Assembly: GCA_018268135.1 (NCBI GenBank)
Contig: JAFDXD010000087.1
Coordinates: forward strand, 1-40,674
Direction: 5' to 3'
Source: Bacteroidota bacterium
GTDB lineage: Bacteria > Bacteroidota > Bacteroidia > Chitinophagales > Chitinophagaceae
DNA: 40,674 nucleotides
The number at the start of each line of letters is the position of its first letter. The stretch's first letter is position 1. Under the pieces are notes generated by a model. It worked only from the letters and a program-made list of their open reading frames with translations. It was not told the DNA's origin and ran no database searches. Below are positions 31,339-40,674 of this stretch, piece by piece. A program made the translations under genes and the position numbers.

Positions 31339-31866
31339 ATGACAAAACAAGAAAAAAACGAAGTGATAGAATTGCTCAAAGGCAAATTTTCACAATACAA
31401 TAATTTCTACATTACCGATACCGAAAGCCTAACAGTAGACCAGGTAGGTAAATTGCGCAGGCACTGTTTTAATAAGCAGGTAGAAATGAAAGTGGCTAAA
31501 AACACTTTAATTAAAAAAGCATTAGAAAGCATTGATGCAGAAAAATATGCAGGTGTTTACGACTCTTTGCATAAAGTAACCGCTTTAATGTTTAGCGAAA
31601 ACCCTAAAGATCCTGCTGTAATCATCAGCGGTTTCCGCAAAGAAAATAACAATGAAAAGCCGGTATTAAAAGCTGCTTTCATTAATGGTGATGTGTTTGT
31701 AGGTGATAATCAGTTAAAAGCCTTAACACAAATTAAAACTAAGAATGAGCTGATTGGTGAAATCATTGGTTTATTACAATCGCCCATACAAAGGGTTTTA
31801 GGCGCTTTGCAAAATAAAGAAGCAGCCACAGCAAGTGCGGCACCAGAAGCACCCGTAGCAGAATAA
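31339..31866 (+). CDS. rplJ: Large ribosomal subunit protein uL10
   Basis: L10 anchors the L7/L12 dimers at the ribosomal stalk. The 175-residue protein has the typical N-terminal part (EVIELLKGKFSQYNNFYITD, VKMKVAKNTLIKKAL-like segment) and a C-terminal helix for L12 binding (ELIGEIIGLLQSPIQRVLGAL) ending in an Ala/Glu-rich tail (AATASAAPEAPVAE). Order rplA-rplJ-rplL is standard. A 108-nt spacer separates it from rplL and contains a possible stem, CCGCC/GGCGG (about 31932-31958). Confidence 0.96.
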   Translation: MTKQEKNEVIELLKGKFSQYNNFYITDTESLTVDQVGKLRRHCFNKQVEMKVAKNTLIKKALESIDAEKYAGVYDSLHKVTALMFSENPKDPAVIISGFRKENNNEKPVLKAAFINGDVFVGDNQLKALTQIKTKNELIGEIIGLLQSPIQRVLGALQNKEAATASAAPEAPVAE

Positions 31867-31974
31867 TTTTTTTTTGAAATAATACCTGGCCGGACGGTAA
31901 CAATAAAGGCATCAACAATTTTTTTAAACTCCGCCGGAGCTATCAACAATGAAGGCGGCAAAAATGTAAACAAA

Positions 31975-32349
31975 ATGGCAGACGTAAAAGCATTAGCAGA
32001 AAACCTTGTAGGTTTAACAGTAAAAGAAGTTCAGGAATTAGCTGAATTCTTAAAATCAGAATACGGTATTGAACCTGCTGCAGCAGCAGTAGTAGTAAGC
32101 GCCGGTGGCGATGGTGGCGCAGCAGCAGCTGAAGAAAAAACATCTTTTGATGTAATTCTTAAATCAGCAGGCGCTAACAAACTTGCTATCGTAAAAATCG
32201 TAAAAGAATTAACAGGCTTAGGATTGAAAGAAGCTAAAGATTTAGTAGATGGCGCTCCAAAACCAGTAAAAGAAGGAGCTGATAAAGCTACAGCAGAAGA
32301 TATTAAAGCTAAATTAACTGAAGCAGGTGCTGAAGTAGAAATAGCTTAA
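31975..32349 (+). CDS. rplL: Large ribosomal subunit protein bL12 (L7/L12)
   Basis: The 124-residue stalk protein recruits translation GTPases. It has the N-terminal dimerisation helices ([20 protein letters not shown]), an Ala/Gly-rich hinge (about 38-56) and the conserved C-terminal domain [39 protein letters not shown]. It ends before a strong terminator that may lower expression of the polymerase genes relative to the ribosomal proteins, as in other bacteria. Confidence 0.97.
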   Translation: MADVKALAENLVGLTVKEVQELAEFLKSEYGIEPAAAAVVVSAGGDGGAAAAEEKTSFDVILKSAGANKLAIVKIVKELTGLGLKEAKDLVDGAPKPVKEGADKATAEDIKAKLTEAGAEVEIA

Positions 32350-32372
32350 TTTCTTTTGATATAAGTTATAAC

Positions 32373-32397
32373 ACCCCGGAATTTTCCGGGGTTTTTT
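32373..32397 (+). terminator. Terminator/attenuator between rplL and rpoB
   Basis: ACCCCGGA (32373-32380) pairs with TCCGGGGT (32385-32392) around ATTT, followed by six T residues to 32397. It lies 23 nt after the rplL stop. Partial read-through would set the ribosomal protein to polymerase ratio. Confidence 0.9.
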
Positions 32398-32491
32398 ATT
32401 ATTGGGTTGTAAAATTTTGCGATTTTAGCAAAAATCTTACCAATTAAGCCCAAAACAATAATCTTATATACGAAATATAAATTTAATTGCT

Positions 32492-32499
32492 TACCTTTG
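32492..32499 (+). promoter_or_regulatory. Putative -7 box of an internal rpoB promoter
   Basis: TACCTTTG is an exact -7 match about 80 nt before rpoB and downstream of the terminator. No clear -33 TTG is found. Together with the terminator it suggests that rpoBC has its own transcription start besides read-through. Confidence 0.5.
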
Positions 32500-32580
32500 C
32501 CCTCCTTAAATTTGGGAATAGTAGCGCAAGCTCTCATTTCTTTATTGAAAGGCCTTCACATTAAACGTTTTAATTAATAT

Positions 32581-35500
32581 ATGTCTGCAACTAAATCACC
32601 TGCTGCTAAACGTTACAATTTCGGAAAAGTTGAACTTATAGCAGAACAACCCGATTTGCTCGGAATTCAGATCCAATCGTTTAAAGATTTTTTCCAGTTA
32701 GAAACCACGCCTGATAAACGTAATGTGGAAGGCTTATTCCGTGTGTTTAAGGAAAACTTCCCTATTACGGATACCCGTAATATTTTTGTGCTGGAATTTT
32801 TAGATTATTTCGTAGATCCTCCACGCTACTCTATTGATGAGTGTATTGAAAGAGGCCTTACGTATGCTGTTCCGCTCAAAGCCAAGCTACGCCTGAGCTG
32901 TAATGATGAAGAGCACGTAGATTTTCAGACTATAGTACAGGATGTTTTTCTTGGAAATATTCCTTACATGACTCCACGTGGTACTTTCGTAATCAATGGT
33001 GCAGAAAGGGTAGTGGTAAGCCAGCTTCACCGCTCACCCGGTGTATTCTTTGGCCAGTCTGTACATCCAAATGGCACTAAAATTTACTCCGCAAGAGTAA
33101 TTCCATTTAAAGGTGCCTGGATGGAATTTGCAACAGATATCAACAATGTAATGTTTGCTTACATTGACCGTAAGAAAAAATTCCCCGTAACTACTTTATT
33201 GCGTTCTATCGGATACGAAACAGATAAAGATATTCTTGAACTGTTTGGAATGGCTGATGAAGTAAAAGCAGATAGAAAAAATCTTGAAAAAAATATTGGC
33301 AAACGCCTTGCTGCCCGTGTATTGCGTACCTGGGTAGAAGATTTTGTGGATGAAGATACCGGTGAAGTGGTTTCTATTGAAAGAAATGAAATCATCCTTG
33401 AAAGAGATAGCATTTTAGATGATTCTAACATTGCCATGATTTTGGAAATGGATGTAAAAAGTGTATTCATCCAAAAAGAAGAAGTAAGTGGTGATTATGC
33501 CATTATCTACAATACATTAAATAAAGATACCTCTAACAGTGAGTTAGAAGCGGTACAACATATTTACAAACAATTGCGTGGCGCCGATGCACCAGATGAT
33601 GAAACGGCTCGTGGCATTATTGATAAATTATTCTTTAGCGATAAGAGATATGACCTTGGCGAAGTAGGCCGTTACAAAATTAACCGCCGCCTGGGATTAA
33701 ATTTCCCTATTGAGAAGAAAGTATTGACCAAAGACGATATTATTGCTATTATTAAAACACTGGTACAATTAACCAATGGTAAATCGGAGGTGGATGATAT
33801 TGATCACTTAAGCAATCGTAGGGTACGTACGGTGGGTGAGCAATTGTATGCTCAGTTTGGAGTAGGCCTTGCACGTATGGCACGTACCATTCGTGAAAGA
33901 ATGAACGTAAGAGATAATGAGGTATTCACACCGGTAGATTTGATCAATGCAAGAACATTGTCTTCTGTTATCAACTCATTTTTTGGTACATCTCAATTAT
34001 CACAATTTTTAGATCAGACAAATCCTTTAAGTGAGATAACGCATAAACGCCGTATTTCTGCTTTAGGCCCCGGTGGTTTAAGCAGGGAGAGAGCGGGTTT
34101 TGAAGTACGTGACGTACATTATTCTCACTACGGTCGCTTGTGTACAATTGAAACGCCCGAAGGGCCAAACATTGGTTTGATATCTACACTTTGTGTACAT
34201 GCCAAAATAAATGATATGGGCTTTATCGAAACACCTTACCGTAAAGTAACGGATGGTAAAGTAGATTTAAAGAAGATAACATTCTTAAGTGCTGAAGAAG
34301 AAGATACAGCTAAAATTGCACAGGCAAATATTGACCTTGACGAAAAAGGAAACTTTGTGGAAGACAGGATTAAATCCCGTCAAACAGGCGATTTCCCTAT
34401 ATTAGATAAGGAAGAAGTGGAATACATGGATGTTGCACCTAACCAGATTGTTGGGTTGAGTGCATCGTTAATTCCGTTTTTGGAACATGATGATGCAAAC
34501 CGTGCCTTGATGGGATCTAACATGCAGCGCCAGGCTGTACCATTGCTTCGCCCCGAAGCGCCAATAGTTGGTACCGGCTTAGAAGGCAAAGCAGCACGTG
34601 ATGCCAGAATTCAAATTCATGCAGATGGAGATGGTGTAGTAGAATATGTAGATGCAACAGAAATTCATGTACGATACAAACGTGGTGAAGCTGAAAAATT
34701 AGTAAGTTTTGAAGATGATTTAACCGTTTACAAAATAACTAAATTCATTCGCACCAACCAGGAAACTACCATTAACCTGCGCCCCGCGGTTGTAAAAGGC
34801 CAAAAGGTTTCGGCAGGCGATTTCCTTACAGAAGGGTATGCTACCAAAGATGGTGAGTTGGCACTGGGCCGCAATTTAAAAGTTGCCTTTATGCCTTGGA
34901 AAGGATACAACTTTGAAGATGCGATTGTAATTTCTGAAAAAGTAGTAAAAGACGATTGGTTTACGTCTATCCATATCAGTGAGTTTGAAACAGAAGTACG
35001 TGATACAAAATTGGGTGAAGAAGAATTGACGCCAGATATTCCAAACGTATCGGAAGAAGCTACCAAAGACCTTGATGCAAATGGTATCATCCGCATTGGA
35101 GCACAAATAAAAGAAGGCGATATCATTATTGGTAAAATAACTCCAAAAGGTGAAAGCGACCCAACTCCGGAAGAGAAGTTGCTACGAGCCATCTTTGGCG
35201 ATAAAGCCGGCGATGCAAAAGATGCTTCATTAAAAGCGCCAAGTGGTACTGAAGGTGTAGTTATTGATAAAAAACTTTTTCAAAGGGCTAAAAAAGATAA
35301 GAATGCAAAAGTGCGTGAGAAGGCTCAATTGGATAAGATTGAAAAAACACATGAGCTCAACGAAACTGCTTTAATGGAATTATTGCAGGAAAAGCTCAAT
35401 ACCTTATTAAAAGATAAAACTAGCCAGGGAGTTAGCAATAATTTTGGTGAAGTAATCATTGGAAAAGGTGCAAAATTTACAGCTAAAAATTTAGCCAATA

Positions 35501-36390
35501 TTGATTTTGTAAATGTGAATCCACTTGGCTGGAGCGGTGATGCAAAAACCGATGATGCTATTAATACTTTATTACACAATTACAATATTAAGTTTAATGA
35601 AGAATTAGGCCGTTACAAAAGAGAGAAATTCAATATTAGCATTGGAGACGAATTGCCTGCAGGTGTATTAAAACTTGCAAAAGTGTACATGGCTGTAAAA
35701 CGTAAGCTAAAAGTAGGGGATAAAATGGCCGGACGCCATGGTAACAAAGGTATTGTTGCCAAAATAGTTCGCCAGGAAGATATGCCTTTCCTTGAAGACG
35801 GAACGCCGGTAGATATTGTACTAAACCCATTGGGGGTACCAAGTCGTATGAACCTGGGCCAGATTTATGAAACAGCATTGGGTTGGGCTGGCGAAAAACT
35901 GGGTGTAAACTTTGCAACTCCAATTTTTGATGGAGCTTCAGTACAGGAAATTGCTGAAAATATAGAAAAAGCGGGTCTGCCTAAATTTGGCCATACTTAT
36001 TTATATGATGGCGAAACAGGTGAGCGCTTTGACCAGAAAGCAACCGTGGGAATCATTTATATCATTAAACTTCACCACATGGTTGATGATAAAATGCATG
36101 CACGTTCTATCGGGCCATACAGTTTGATTACTCAACAGCCATTGGGTGGTAAAGCTCAGTTTGGCGGACAGCGTTTTGGTGAGATGGAAGTATGGGCATT
36201 AGAAGCTTATGGAGCTTCTAACATCCTTCAGGAGTTGCTTACGCTAAAATCGGATGATATTATCGGAAGGGCTAAAACGTATGAAGCCATTGTAAAAGGT
36301 GACAACATACCTAGAGCCGGTATTCCCGAATCATTCAATGTACTGGTACACGAATTGCGTGGATTAGGGCTTGACCTGAAATTTGAGTAA
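32581..36390 (+). CDS. rpoB: DNA-directed RNA polymerase subunit beta
   Basis: The 1269-residue beta subunit, of usual Bacteroidota length. N-terminal sequences ([20 protein letters not shown]), the rifampicin-binding cluster from G469, the conserved [30 protein letters not shown], the [12 protein letters not shown] segment and the C-terminal switch region [19 protein letters not shown] are all present. Residues matching the main E. coli resistance sites are the sensitive ones: D478 (E. coli D516), H488 (H526) and S493 (S531), so rifampicin sensitivity at target level is expected. It is preceded by a terminator and an internal promoter box, and followed by rpoC after 91 nt that contain short repeats. 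Confidence 0.98.
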   Translation: MSATKSPAAKRYNFGKVELIAEQPDLLGIQIQSFKDFFQLETTPDKRNVEGLFRVFKENFPITDTRNIFVLEFLDYFVDPPRYSIDECIERGLTYAVPLKAKLRLSCNDEEHVDFQTIVQDVFLGNIPYMTPRGTFVINGAERVVVSQLHRSPGVFFGQSVHPNGTKIYSARVIPFKGAWMEFATDINNVMFAYIDRKKKFPVTTLLRSIGYETDKDILELFGMADEVKADRKNLEKNIGKRLAARVLRTWVEDFVDEDTGEVVSIERNEIILERDSILDDSNIAMILEMDVKSVFIQKEEVSGDYAIIYNTLNKDTSNSELEAVQHIYKQLRGADAPDDETARGIIDKLFFSDKRYDLGEVGRYKINRRLGLNFPIEKKVLTKDDIIAIIKTLVQLTNGKSEVDDIDHLSNRRVRTVGEQLYAQFGVGLARMARTIRERMNVRDNEVFTPVDLINARTLSSVINSFFGTSQLSQFLDQTNPLSEITHKRRISALGPGGLSRERAGFEVRDVHYSHYGRLCTIETPEGPNIGLISTLCVHAKINDMGFIETPYRKVTDGKVDLKKITFLSAEEEDTAKIAQANIDLDEKGNFVEDRIKSRQTGDFPILDKEEVEYMDVAPNQIVGLSASLIPFLEHDDANRALMGSNMQRQAVPLLRPEAPIVGTGLEGKAARDARIQIHADGDGVVEYVDATEIHVRYKRGEAEKLVSFEDDLTVYKITKFIRTNQETTINLRPAVVKGQKVSAGDFLTEGYATKDGELALGRNLKVAFMPWKGYNFEDAIVISEKVVKDDWFTSIHISEFETEVRDTKLGEEELTPDIPNVSEEATKDLDANGIIRIGAQIKEGDIIIGKITPKGESDPTPEEKLLRAIFGDKAGDAKDASLKAPSGTEGVVIDKKLFQRAKKDKNAKVREKAQLDKIEKTHELNETALMELLQEKLNTLLKDKTSQGVSNNFGEVIIGKGAKFTAKNLANIDFVNVNPLGWSGDAKTDDAINTLLHNYNIKFNEELGRYKREKFNISIGDELPAGVLKLAKVYMAVKRKLKVGDKMAGRHGNKGIVAKIVRQEDMPFLEDGTPVDIVLNPLGVPSRMNLGQIYETALGWAGEKLGVNFATPIFDGASVQEIAENIEKAGLPKFGHTYLYDGETGERFDQKATVGIIYIIKLHHMVDDKMHARSIGPYSLITQQPLGGKAQFGGQRFGEMEVWALEAYGASNILQELLTLKSDDIIGRAKTYEAIVKGDNIPRAGIPESFNVLVHELRGLGLDLKFE

Positions 36391-36410
36391 GCACTTTTAA
36401 GTTTACAAAA

Positions 36411-36469
36411 GTGAGGAGTGAGGAACAAAAGATGGTTCCAAAATAATTATCAATTTTTAATTATCAATT
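36411..36469 (+). repeat. Short direct repeats in the rpoB-rpoC spacer
   Basis: GTGAGGA occurs twice in tandem (36411-36417, 36418-36424). TAATTATCAATT occurs twice as an exact 12-mer with 2 nt between (36444-36455, 36458-36469). They fill most of the 91-nt spacer, which is unusually long for rpoB-rpoC. I recall similar AATTATCAATT strings in other Bacteroidota intergenic regions. Confidence 0.6.
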
Positions 36470-36481
36470 ATTCATTACAAT

Positions 36482-39400
36482 ATGGCATTCAAAAAAGAAA
36501 ATCGTCCAAAACCTACGTTTTCTCAAATCACCATCGGTTTGGCTTCCCCCGACAGTATTCTTGAAAGAAGCTATGGTGAAGTATTAAAGCCTGAAACCAT
36601 CAACTATCGTACATACAAACCCGAAAGAGACGGTTTGTTTTGCGAAAGAATTTTTGGGCCGGTAAAAGATTATGAATGTGCTTGCGGAAAGTATAAACGT
36701 ATCCGCTATAAAGGTATAGTGTGCGACCGCTGCGGTGTAGAAGTTACCGAAAAGAAAGTAAGAAGAGAAAGAATGGGGCATATCAAACTGGTAGTGCCCG
36801 TAGTGCATATTTGGTACTTTAAATCGCTGCCTAATAAAATTGGCTACCTGTTAGGTATGAGTTCTAAAAAATTAGAAACCATTGTTTACTACGAACGCTT
36901 TGTAGTAATTAACCCGGGTATTCGTGCAGATAAAGGCCAAAACTATGGTGATTTATTAACAGAAGAAGAATACCTGGATATACTGGATACTTTGCCAAAA
37001 GAAAACCAGATGTTGCCTGATGAGGATCCTGAAAAATTTGTAGCTAAGATGGGTGCTGAAGCGGTACATGCCATGCTTGAGCGCTTAGATTTGGATCAAT
37101 TAAGTTTTGATCTGAGAAATGCAGCAGCCAATGAAACCTCACAACAACGTAAAGCAGATGCATTAAAGCGTTTATCCGTAGTAGAGAGTTTCCGTGATGC
37201 AAATACCCGTATCAACAACCGCCCCGAGTGGATGGTAATGCAATACATTCCTGTAATTCCGCCAGAATTGCGCCCATTGGTACCATTAGATGGTGGCCGT
37301 TTTGCATCATCAGATTTAAATGACTTATACCGCCGTGTTATTATCCGTAATAACCGTTTGAAAAGATTATTAGAAATTAAAGCTCCTGAAGTAATTCTTC
37401 GTAATGAAAAAAGGATGTTGCAGGAAGCAATTGACTCATTATTTGATAACAGCCGTAAATCAAATGCTGTAAAAGCAGAAGGTGGCAGGGCTTTAAAATC
37501 TTTGAGTGATGTATTAAAAGGTAAGCAGGGACGTTTCCGTCAGAACTTGCTTGGTAAACGTGTGGACTACTCTGGCCGTTCGGTTATAGTAGTAGGCCCC
37601 GAAATGAAAATGCATGAATGTGGTTTACCTAAAGATATGGCGGCCGAATTGTTTAAGCCATTTATCATTCGCAAACTTATTGAAAGAGGTATTGTAAAAA
37701 CTGTAAAGTCTGCAAGAAAACTGGTTGATAAAAAAGAAGCCATTATTTGGGATATACTTGAAAATATTTTGAAAGGCCACCCGGTAATGTTGAACAGGGC
37801 CCCAACCCTTCACCGTTTATCTATTCAGGCATTTCAACCTAAATTAATTGAAGGTAAAGCCATTCAATTGCATCCATTGGTAACTACGGCTTTCAACGCC
37901 GACTTTGATGGTGATCAGATGGCGGTTCACGTGCCATTGAGCAATGCCGCAATTTTGGAAGCACAGTTATTGATGCTGTCTTCTCACAACATTTTGAATC
38001 CTCAAAATGGTACTCCTATCACCCTTCCTTCGCAGGACATGGTGCTTGGTTTGTACTACATTACCAAAGGAAAAAAATCTACTGATACTGAAATTGTAAG
38101 AGGACAGGGCAAGGCATTTTATTCTGCAGAAGAAGTAATTATTGCTTACAATGAAAAGCAGGTAGATTTACATGCCAATATTAAAGTAAAAGTAAACTGG
38201 CGTAATAATGATGGTTCATTAACTTTTAAGTTAGTTGATACCACTGTAGGACGTGTAATTTTTAACCAGTTTGTGCCAAAAGAAGTGGGCTTTATCAATG
38301 CATTATTAACAAAGAAAAACCTGCGTGAAATTATTGGCGACATCATTAAATGGACAAGCGTTCCGATTACTGCCAAATTTTTGGATGATATAAAAACATT
38401 GGGTTACCGTATGGCCTTCCGTGGTGGATTGTCATTCAATATTAATGACCTGATAGTACCGGAAATAAAGGAAGAGCTTGTAAATAATGCACAGGAAGAA
38501 GTAGCAGAAGTATGGGATAGCTACAATAACGGGCTTATCACCAATAATGAGCGCTACAACCAAATTATTGATATCTGGAGCCGGGTAGATACCAAGGTAA
38601 CGGAAACGCTTATACGAGATCTTGCGGTAGATAAACAAGGGTTTAACTCTGTGTATATGATGCTCGACAGTGGCGCCCGTGGTAGCAAGCAACAAATTAA
38701 ACAGTTGGGTGGTATGAGGGGATTGATGGCTAAGCCACGTAAATCAGGCTCATCAGGAAGTGAGATTATTGAAAACCCGATTTTGGCAAACTTTAAAGAC
38801 GGACTAAGTGTATTGGAATACTTTATTTCTACGCATGGTGCCCGCAAAGGTTTGGCCGATACGGCATTGAAAACGGCAGATGCCGGTTATTTAACAAGAA
38901 GGCTGGTAGATGTGGCGCAGGATGTGGTGATTAACGAAGAAGATTGCGGAACCCTGCGTGGTATTGCTGCACAAGCCTTAAAAGATAACGAAGATATTAT
39001 TGAAGCATTGAGCGACAGAATTGAAGGCCGTACCTCATTGCATGATGTAACACATCCTGTAACTGATGAATTGATTATAAAAGCCGGAGAAGAAATAAGC
39101 GCAGACGATGCAAAAAGAATTGAAGAAGCCGGTATAGAAACTGTAGAAATACGCTCTGTATTAACCTGCGAAAGCAAACGAGGTGTGTGTGTAAAATGCT
39201 ATGGTAAAAACCTTGCATCGGGTATATTGGCACAGCGTGGAGATGCTGTAGGTATCATTGCTGCCCAGTCAATTGGTGAGCCGGGTACACAGCTTACATT
39301 GCGTACTTTCCACGTGGGTGGTGTGGCAGGCTCTACTTCTGTTGAATCTTCATTGTTTGCTAAAAACGATGGTACGCTTCAATTTGACGGATTGCGTACT

Positions 39401-40674
39401 GTAAATACAGAAGATAATGAAGGTAAAAAGCAATTGGTAGTTATAGGCCGTACAGGTGAAATAAGAAATATAGATGTAAAATCTGATCGATTACTAAACA
39501 GTATGCATATCCCTTATGGATCAATACTAAAAGTAAAAGACGGACAGAAAGTGGCAAAAGGTGATGTTATTTGTACCTGGGATCCATTCAATAATGTAAT
39601 AGTAGCAGAAGCAAATGGTAAGATAAGTTTTGATGCAGTTATTGAAGGGGTTACTTATCGTGATGAAGCGGATGAGCAAACAGGCCATAGAGAAAAAGTG
39701 GTTATTGAAACAAAAGATAAAACCAAATTGCCTTCCATCATTGTAGAAGGGAAAGAAAAGAAAACTTATAACCTGCCGGTAGGCTCCCACATTGTGGTAG
39801 ATGAAGGCGAAGAAGTAAAGAGCGGCCAGGTATTGGTAAAAATACCGAGGGTATTAAGTAAATTAAAAGATATCACCGGTGGTTTGCCTCGTGTTACCGA
39901 ATTGTTTGAGGCACGTAACCCAAGCAATCCTGCAGTAGTATGCGAAATAGATGGTGTAGTTACCTTTGGCGCCATTAAGCGTGGTAACAGGGAAATTATT
40001 GTAGAGGCAAAAGATGGTGTAGTACGTAAATATTTAGTGCCATTGAGCCGCCAGATATTGGTACAGGATGGTGACTTTGTAAAAGCCGGAACAGCATTGA
40101 GCGATGGTCAGATTGCCCCTGCTGATATCCTGTCAATTAAAGGGCCATTTGCCGTACAGGAATATGTGGTAAATGAAATACAGGAAGTTTACCGCTTGCA
40201 GGGTGTGAAAATAAATGATAAGCACATTGAGGTAATAGTGCGCCAGATGATGCGTAAAGTAACCATTGAAGATGCAGGTGATACTAAATTTTTAGAAGGA
40301 GATACAGAAGACAGGATGGACTTTAATACTGAGAATGATTTCATCTTTGATAAAAAGGTGGTAACCGAACAGGGAGAAAGTACAAAACTTCGTGTAGGCC
40401 AAATCGTTACTATTAGAGATTTGAGGGAAGAAAATTCCATCTTGCGCCGTGCAGATAAAAAACTGGTAGAATACAGGGATGCACAACCTGCTACCTCTTC
40501 TCCATTATTGTTGGGAATTACCAAGGCATCGCTCGGTACTCAAAGCTGGATATCGGCAGCATCTTTCCAGGAAACTACCAAAGTACTTTCTTCTGCAGCC
40601 ATACAGGGCAAAACAGATGATATGCTTGGGTTAAAGGAAAATGTAATTACCGGTCATTTAATACCAGCAGGTAC
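36482..40674 (+). CDS. rpoC: DNA-directed RNA polymerase subunit beta', 3' end beyond the window
   Basis: The reading frame is open from ATG 36482 to the window edge: 1397 codons plus two bases. The start [16 protein letters not shown] is typical. The N-terminal zinc site has C66 and C68 followed by CDRCG near 81-85. The bridge to the active site includes [16 protein letters not shown], and the catalytic loop [12 protein letters not shown] starts at N472, with metal-binding D474, D476 and D478. A second zinc site has Cys residues in [36 protein letters not shown] and the C-terminal [20 protein letters not shown] follow. The last visible residues ([16 protein letters not shown]) lie close to the usual C terminus, so only a short tail is missing. 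Confidence 0.98.
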   Translation, partial: MAFKKENRPKPTFSQITIGLASPDSILERSYGEVLKPETINYRTYKPERDGLFCERIFGPVKDYECACGKYKRIRYKGIVCDRCGVEVTEKKVRRERMGHIKLVVPVVHIWYFKSLPNKIGYLLGMSSKKLETIVYYERFVVINPGIRADKGQNYGDLLTEEEYLDILDTLPKENQMLPDEDPEKFVAKMGAEAVHAMLERLDLDQLSFDLRNAAANETSQQRKADALKRLSVVESFRDANTRINNRPEWMVMQYIPVIPPELRPLVPLDGGRFASSDLNDLYRRVIIRNNRLKRLLEIKAPEVILRNEKRMLQEAIDSLFDNSRKSNAVKAEGGRALKSLSDVLKGKQGRFRQNLLGKRVDYSGRSVIVVGPEMKMHECGLPKDMAAELFKPFIIRKLIERGIVKTVKSARKLVDKKEAIIWDILENILKGHPVMLNRAPTLHRLSIQAFQPKLIEGKAIQLHPLVTTAFNADFDGDQMAVHVPLSNAAILEAQLLMLSSHNILNPQNGTPITLPSQDMVLGLYYITKGKKSTDTEIVRGQGKAFYSAEEVIIAYNEKQVDLHANIKVKVNWRNNDGSLTFKLVDTTVGRVIFNQFVPKEVGFINALLTKKNLREIIGDIIKWTSVPITAKFLDDIKTLGYRMAFRGGLSFNINDLIVPEIKEELVNNAQEEVAEVWDSYNNGLITNNERYNQIIDIWSRVDTKVTETLIRDLAVDKQGFNSVYMMLDSGARGSKQQIKQLGGMRGLMAKPRKSGSSGSEIIENPILANFKDGLSVLEYFISTHGARKGLADTALKTADAGYLTRRLVDVAQDVVINEEDCGTLRGIAAQALKDNEDIIEALSDRIEGRTSLHDVTHPVTDELIIKAGEEISADDAKRIEEAGIETVEIRSVLTCESKRGVCVKCYGKNLASGILAQRGDAVGIIAAQSIGEPGTQLTLRTFHVGGVAGSTSVESSLFAKNDGTLQFDGLRTVNTEDNEGKKQLVVIGRTGEIRNIDVKSDRLLNSMHIPYGSILKVKDGQKVAKGDVICTWDPFNNVIVAEANGKISFDAVIEGVTYRDEADEQTGHREKVVIETKDKTKLPSIIVEGKEKKTYNLPVGSHIVVDEGEEVKSGQVLVKIPRVLSKLKDITGGLPRVTELFEARNPSNPAVVCEIDGVVTFGAIKRGNREIIVEAKDGVVRKYLVPLSRQILVQDGDFVKAGTALSDGQIAPADILSIKGPFAVQEYVVNEIQEVYRLQGVKINDKHIEVIVRQMMRKVTIEDAGDTKFLEGDTEDRMDFNTENDFIFDKKVVTEQGESTKLRVGQIVTIRDLREENSILRRADKKLVEYRDAQPATSSPLLLGITKASLGTQSWISAASFQETTKVLSSAAIQGKTDDMLGLKENVITGHLIPAG

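Noticed and set aside
34728-35192. 154-codon minus-strand frame over rpoB
   Set aside because: Antisense to a highly conserved region of rpoB; codon bias of the sense gene explains the open frame.
1-40674. CRISPR arrays, prophage, transposases, tRNA or rRNA genes
   Set aside because: No regularly spaced repeats, no integrase or transposase motifs, no cloverleaf-like sequence with CCA end and no rRNA-like stretch were seen; nearly all sequence is accounted for by identified genes.

Overview
The window is an AT-rich stretch of ordinary chromosome from a member of the Bacteroidota, and I infer a Chitinophagales/Chitinophagaceae-like lineage. The evidence is: (i) lineage-typical genes, namely a BamD lipoprotein followed by the short Bacteroidota RpoZ-like subunit, CoaBC, PorD (DUF4835) and a DUF4296 lipoprotein; (ii) a secreted protein ending in a gliding-motility/type B (CHU_C) sorting domain for the type IX secretion system (T9SS); (iii) recurrent promoter boxes of the Bacteroidota form TAnnTTTG, with almost no Shine-Dalgarno sequences; and (iv) RpoB and RpoC of Bacteroidota type.

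Layout. 1-4.1 kb: the 3' end of htpG (+) converges on a methyltransferase, recJ and a polyprenyl diphosphate synthase (-). 4.3-5.9 kb: an abundant-type OmpA/TSP3 outer-membrane protein with a clear promoter and terminator. 6.0-11.1 kb: a tightly packed, overlapping cluster bamD-rpoZ-coaBC-porD-DUF4296-scoA-scoB, with a terminator-like hairpin just before coaBC. 11.2-12.8 kb: pckA (-). 13.1-16.2 kb: pepP, pssA-purS and rsmI (+). 16.4-19.4 kb: a diheme cytochrome c and an exported M1 metallopeptidase. 19.4-22.1 kb (-): an orphan LuxR-type response regulator, rsmG, a GC-rich intergenic element and a membrane GT2 glycosyltransferase. 22.3-25.9 kb (+): an unrecognised lipoprotein and a T9SS cargo protein, the most accessory-looking part. 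26-30 kb: tgt, a canonical OmpA-domain protein and an LtaS-like membrane sulfatase. 30.1-40.7 kb: the ribosomal protein/RNA polymerase operon rplK-rplA-rplJ-rplL-rpoB-rpoC, with rpoC running off the right edge.

How the genes work together. Much of the window serves the cell envelope: BamD for outer-membrane assembly, PorD for T9SS, two OmpA-type proteins, PssA for phospholipid, GT2 and LtaS-like enzymes for surface polymers, and an exported peptidase. The rest is translation and transcription machinery (L11, L1, L10, L7/L12, beta, beta', the RpoZ-like subunit, Tgt, RsmI, RsmG) and central metabolism (PckA, ScoAB, CoaBC, PurS).

I found no CRISPR array, prophage, insertion sequence, tRNA or rRNA, and no convincing new multi-gene system. 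The items most worth a second look are: the GC-rich element at 20857-20945; the palindrome placed between the promoter boxes of the response-regulator gene; a set of genes whose -7 box lies only 5-11 nt before the start codon; matching hairpins in front of rplK and rplJ; the absence of secE-nusG before rplK; the hairpin immediately before coaBC; and the unknown lipoprotein/T9SS cargo pair.
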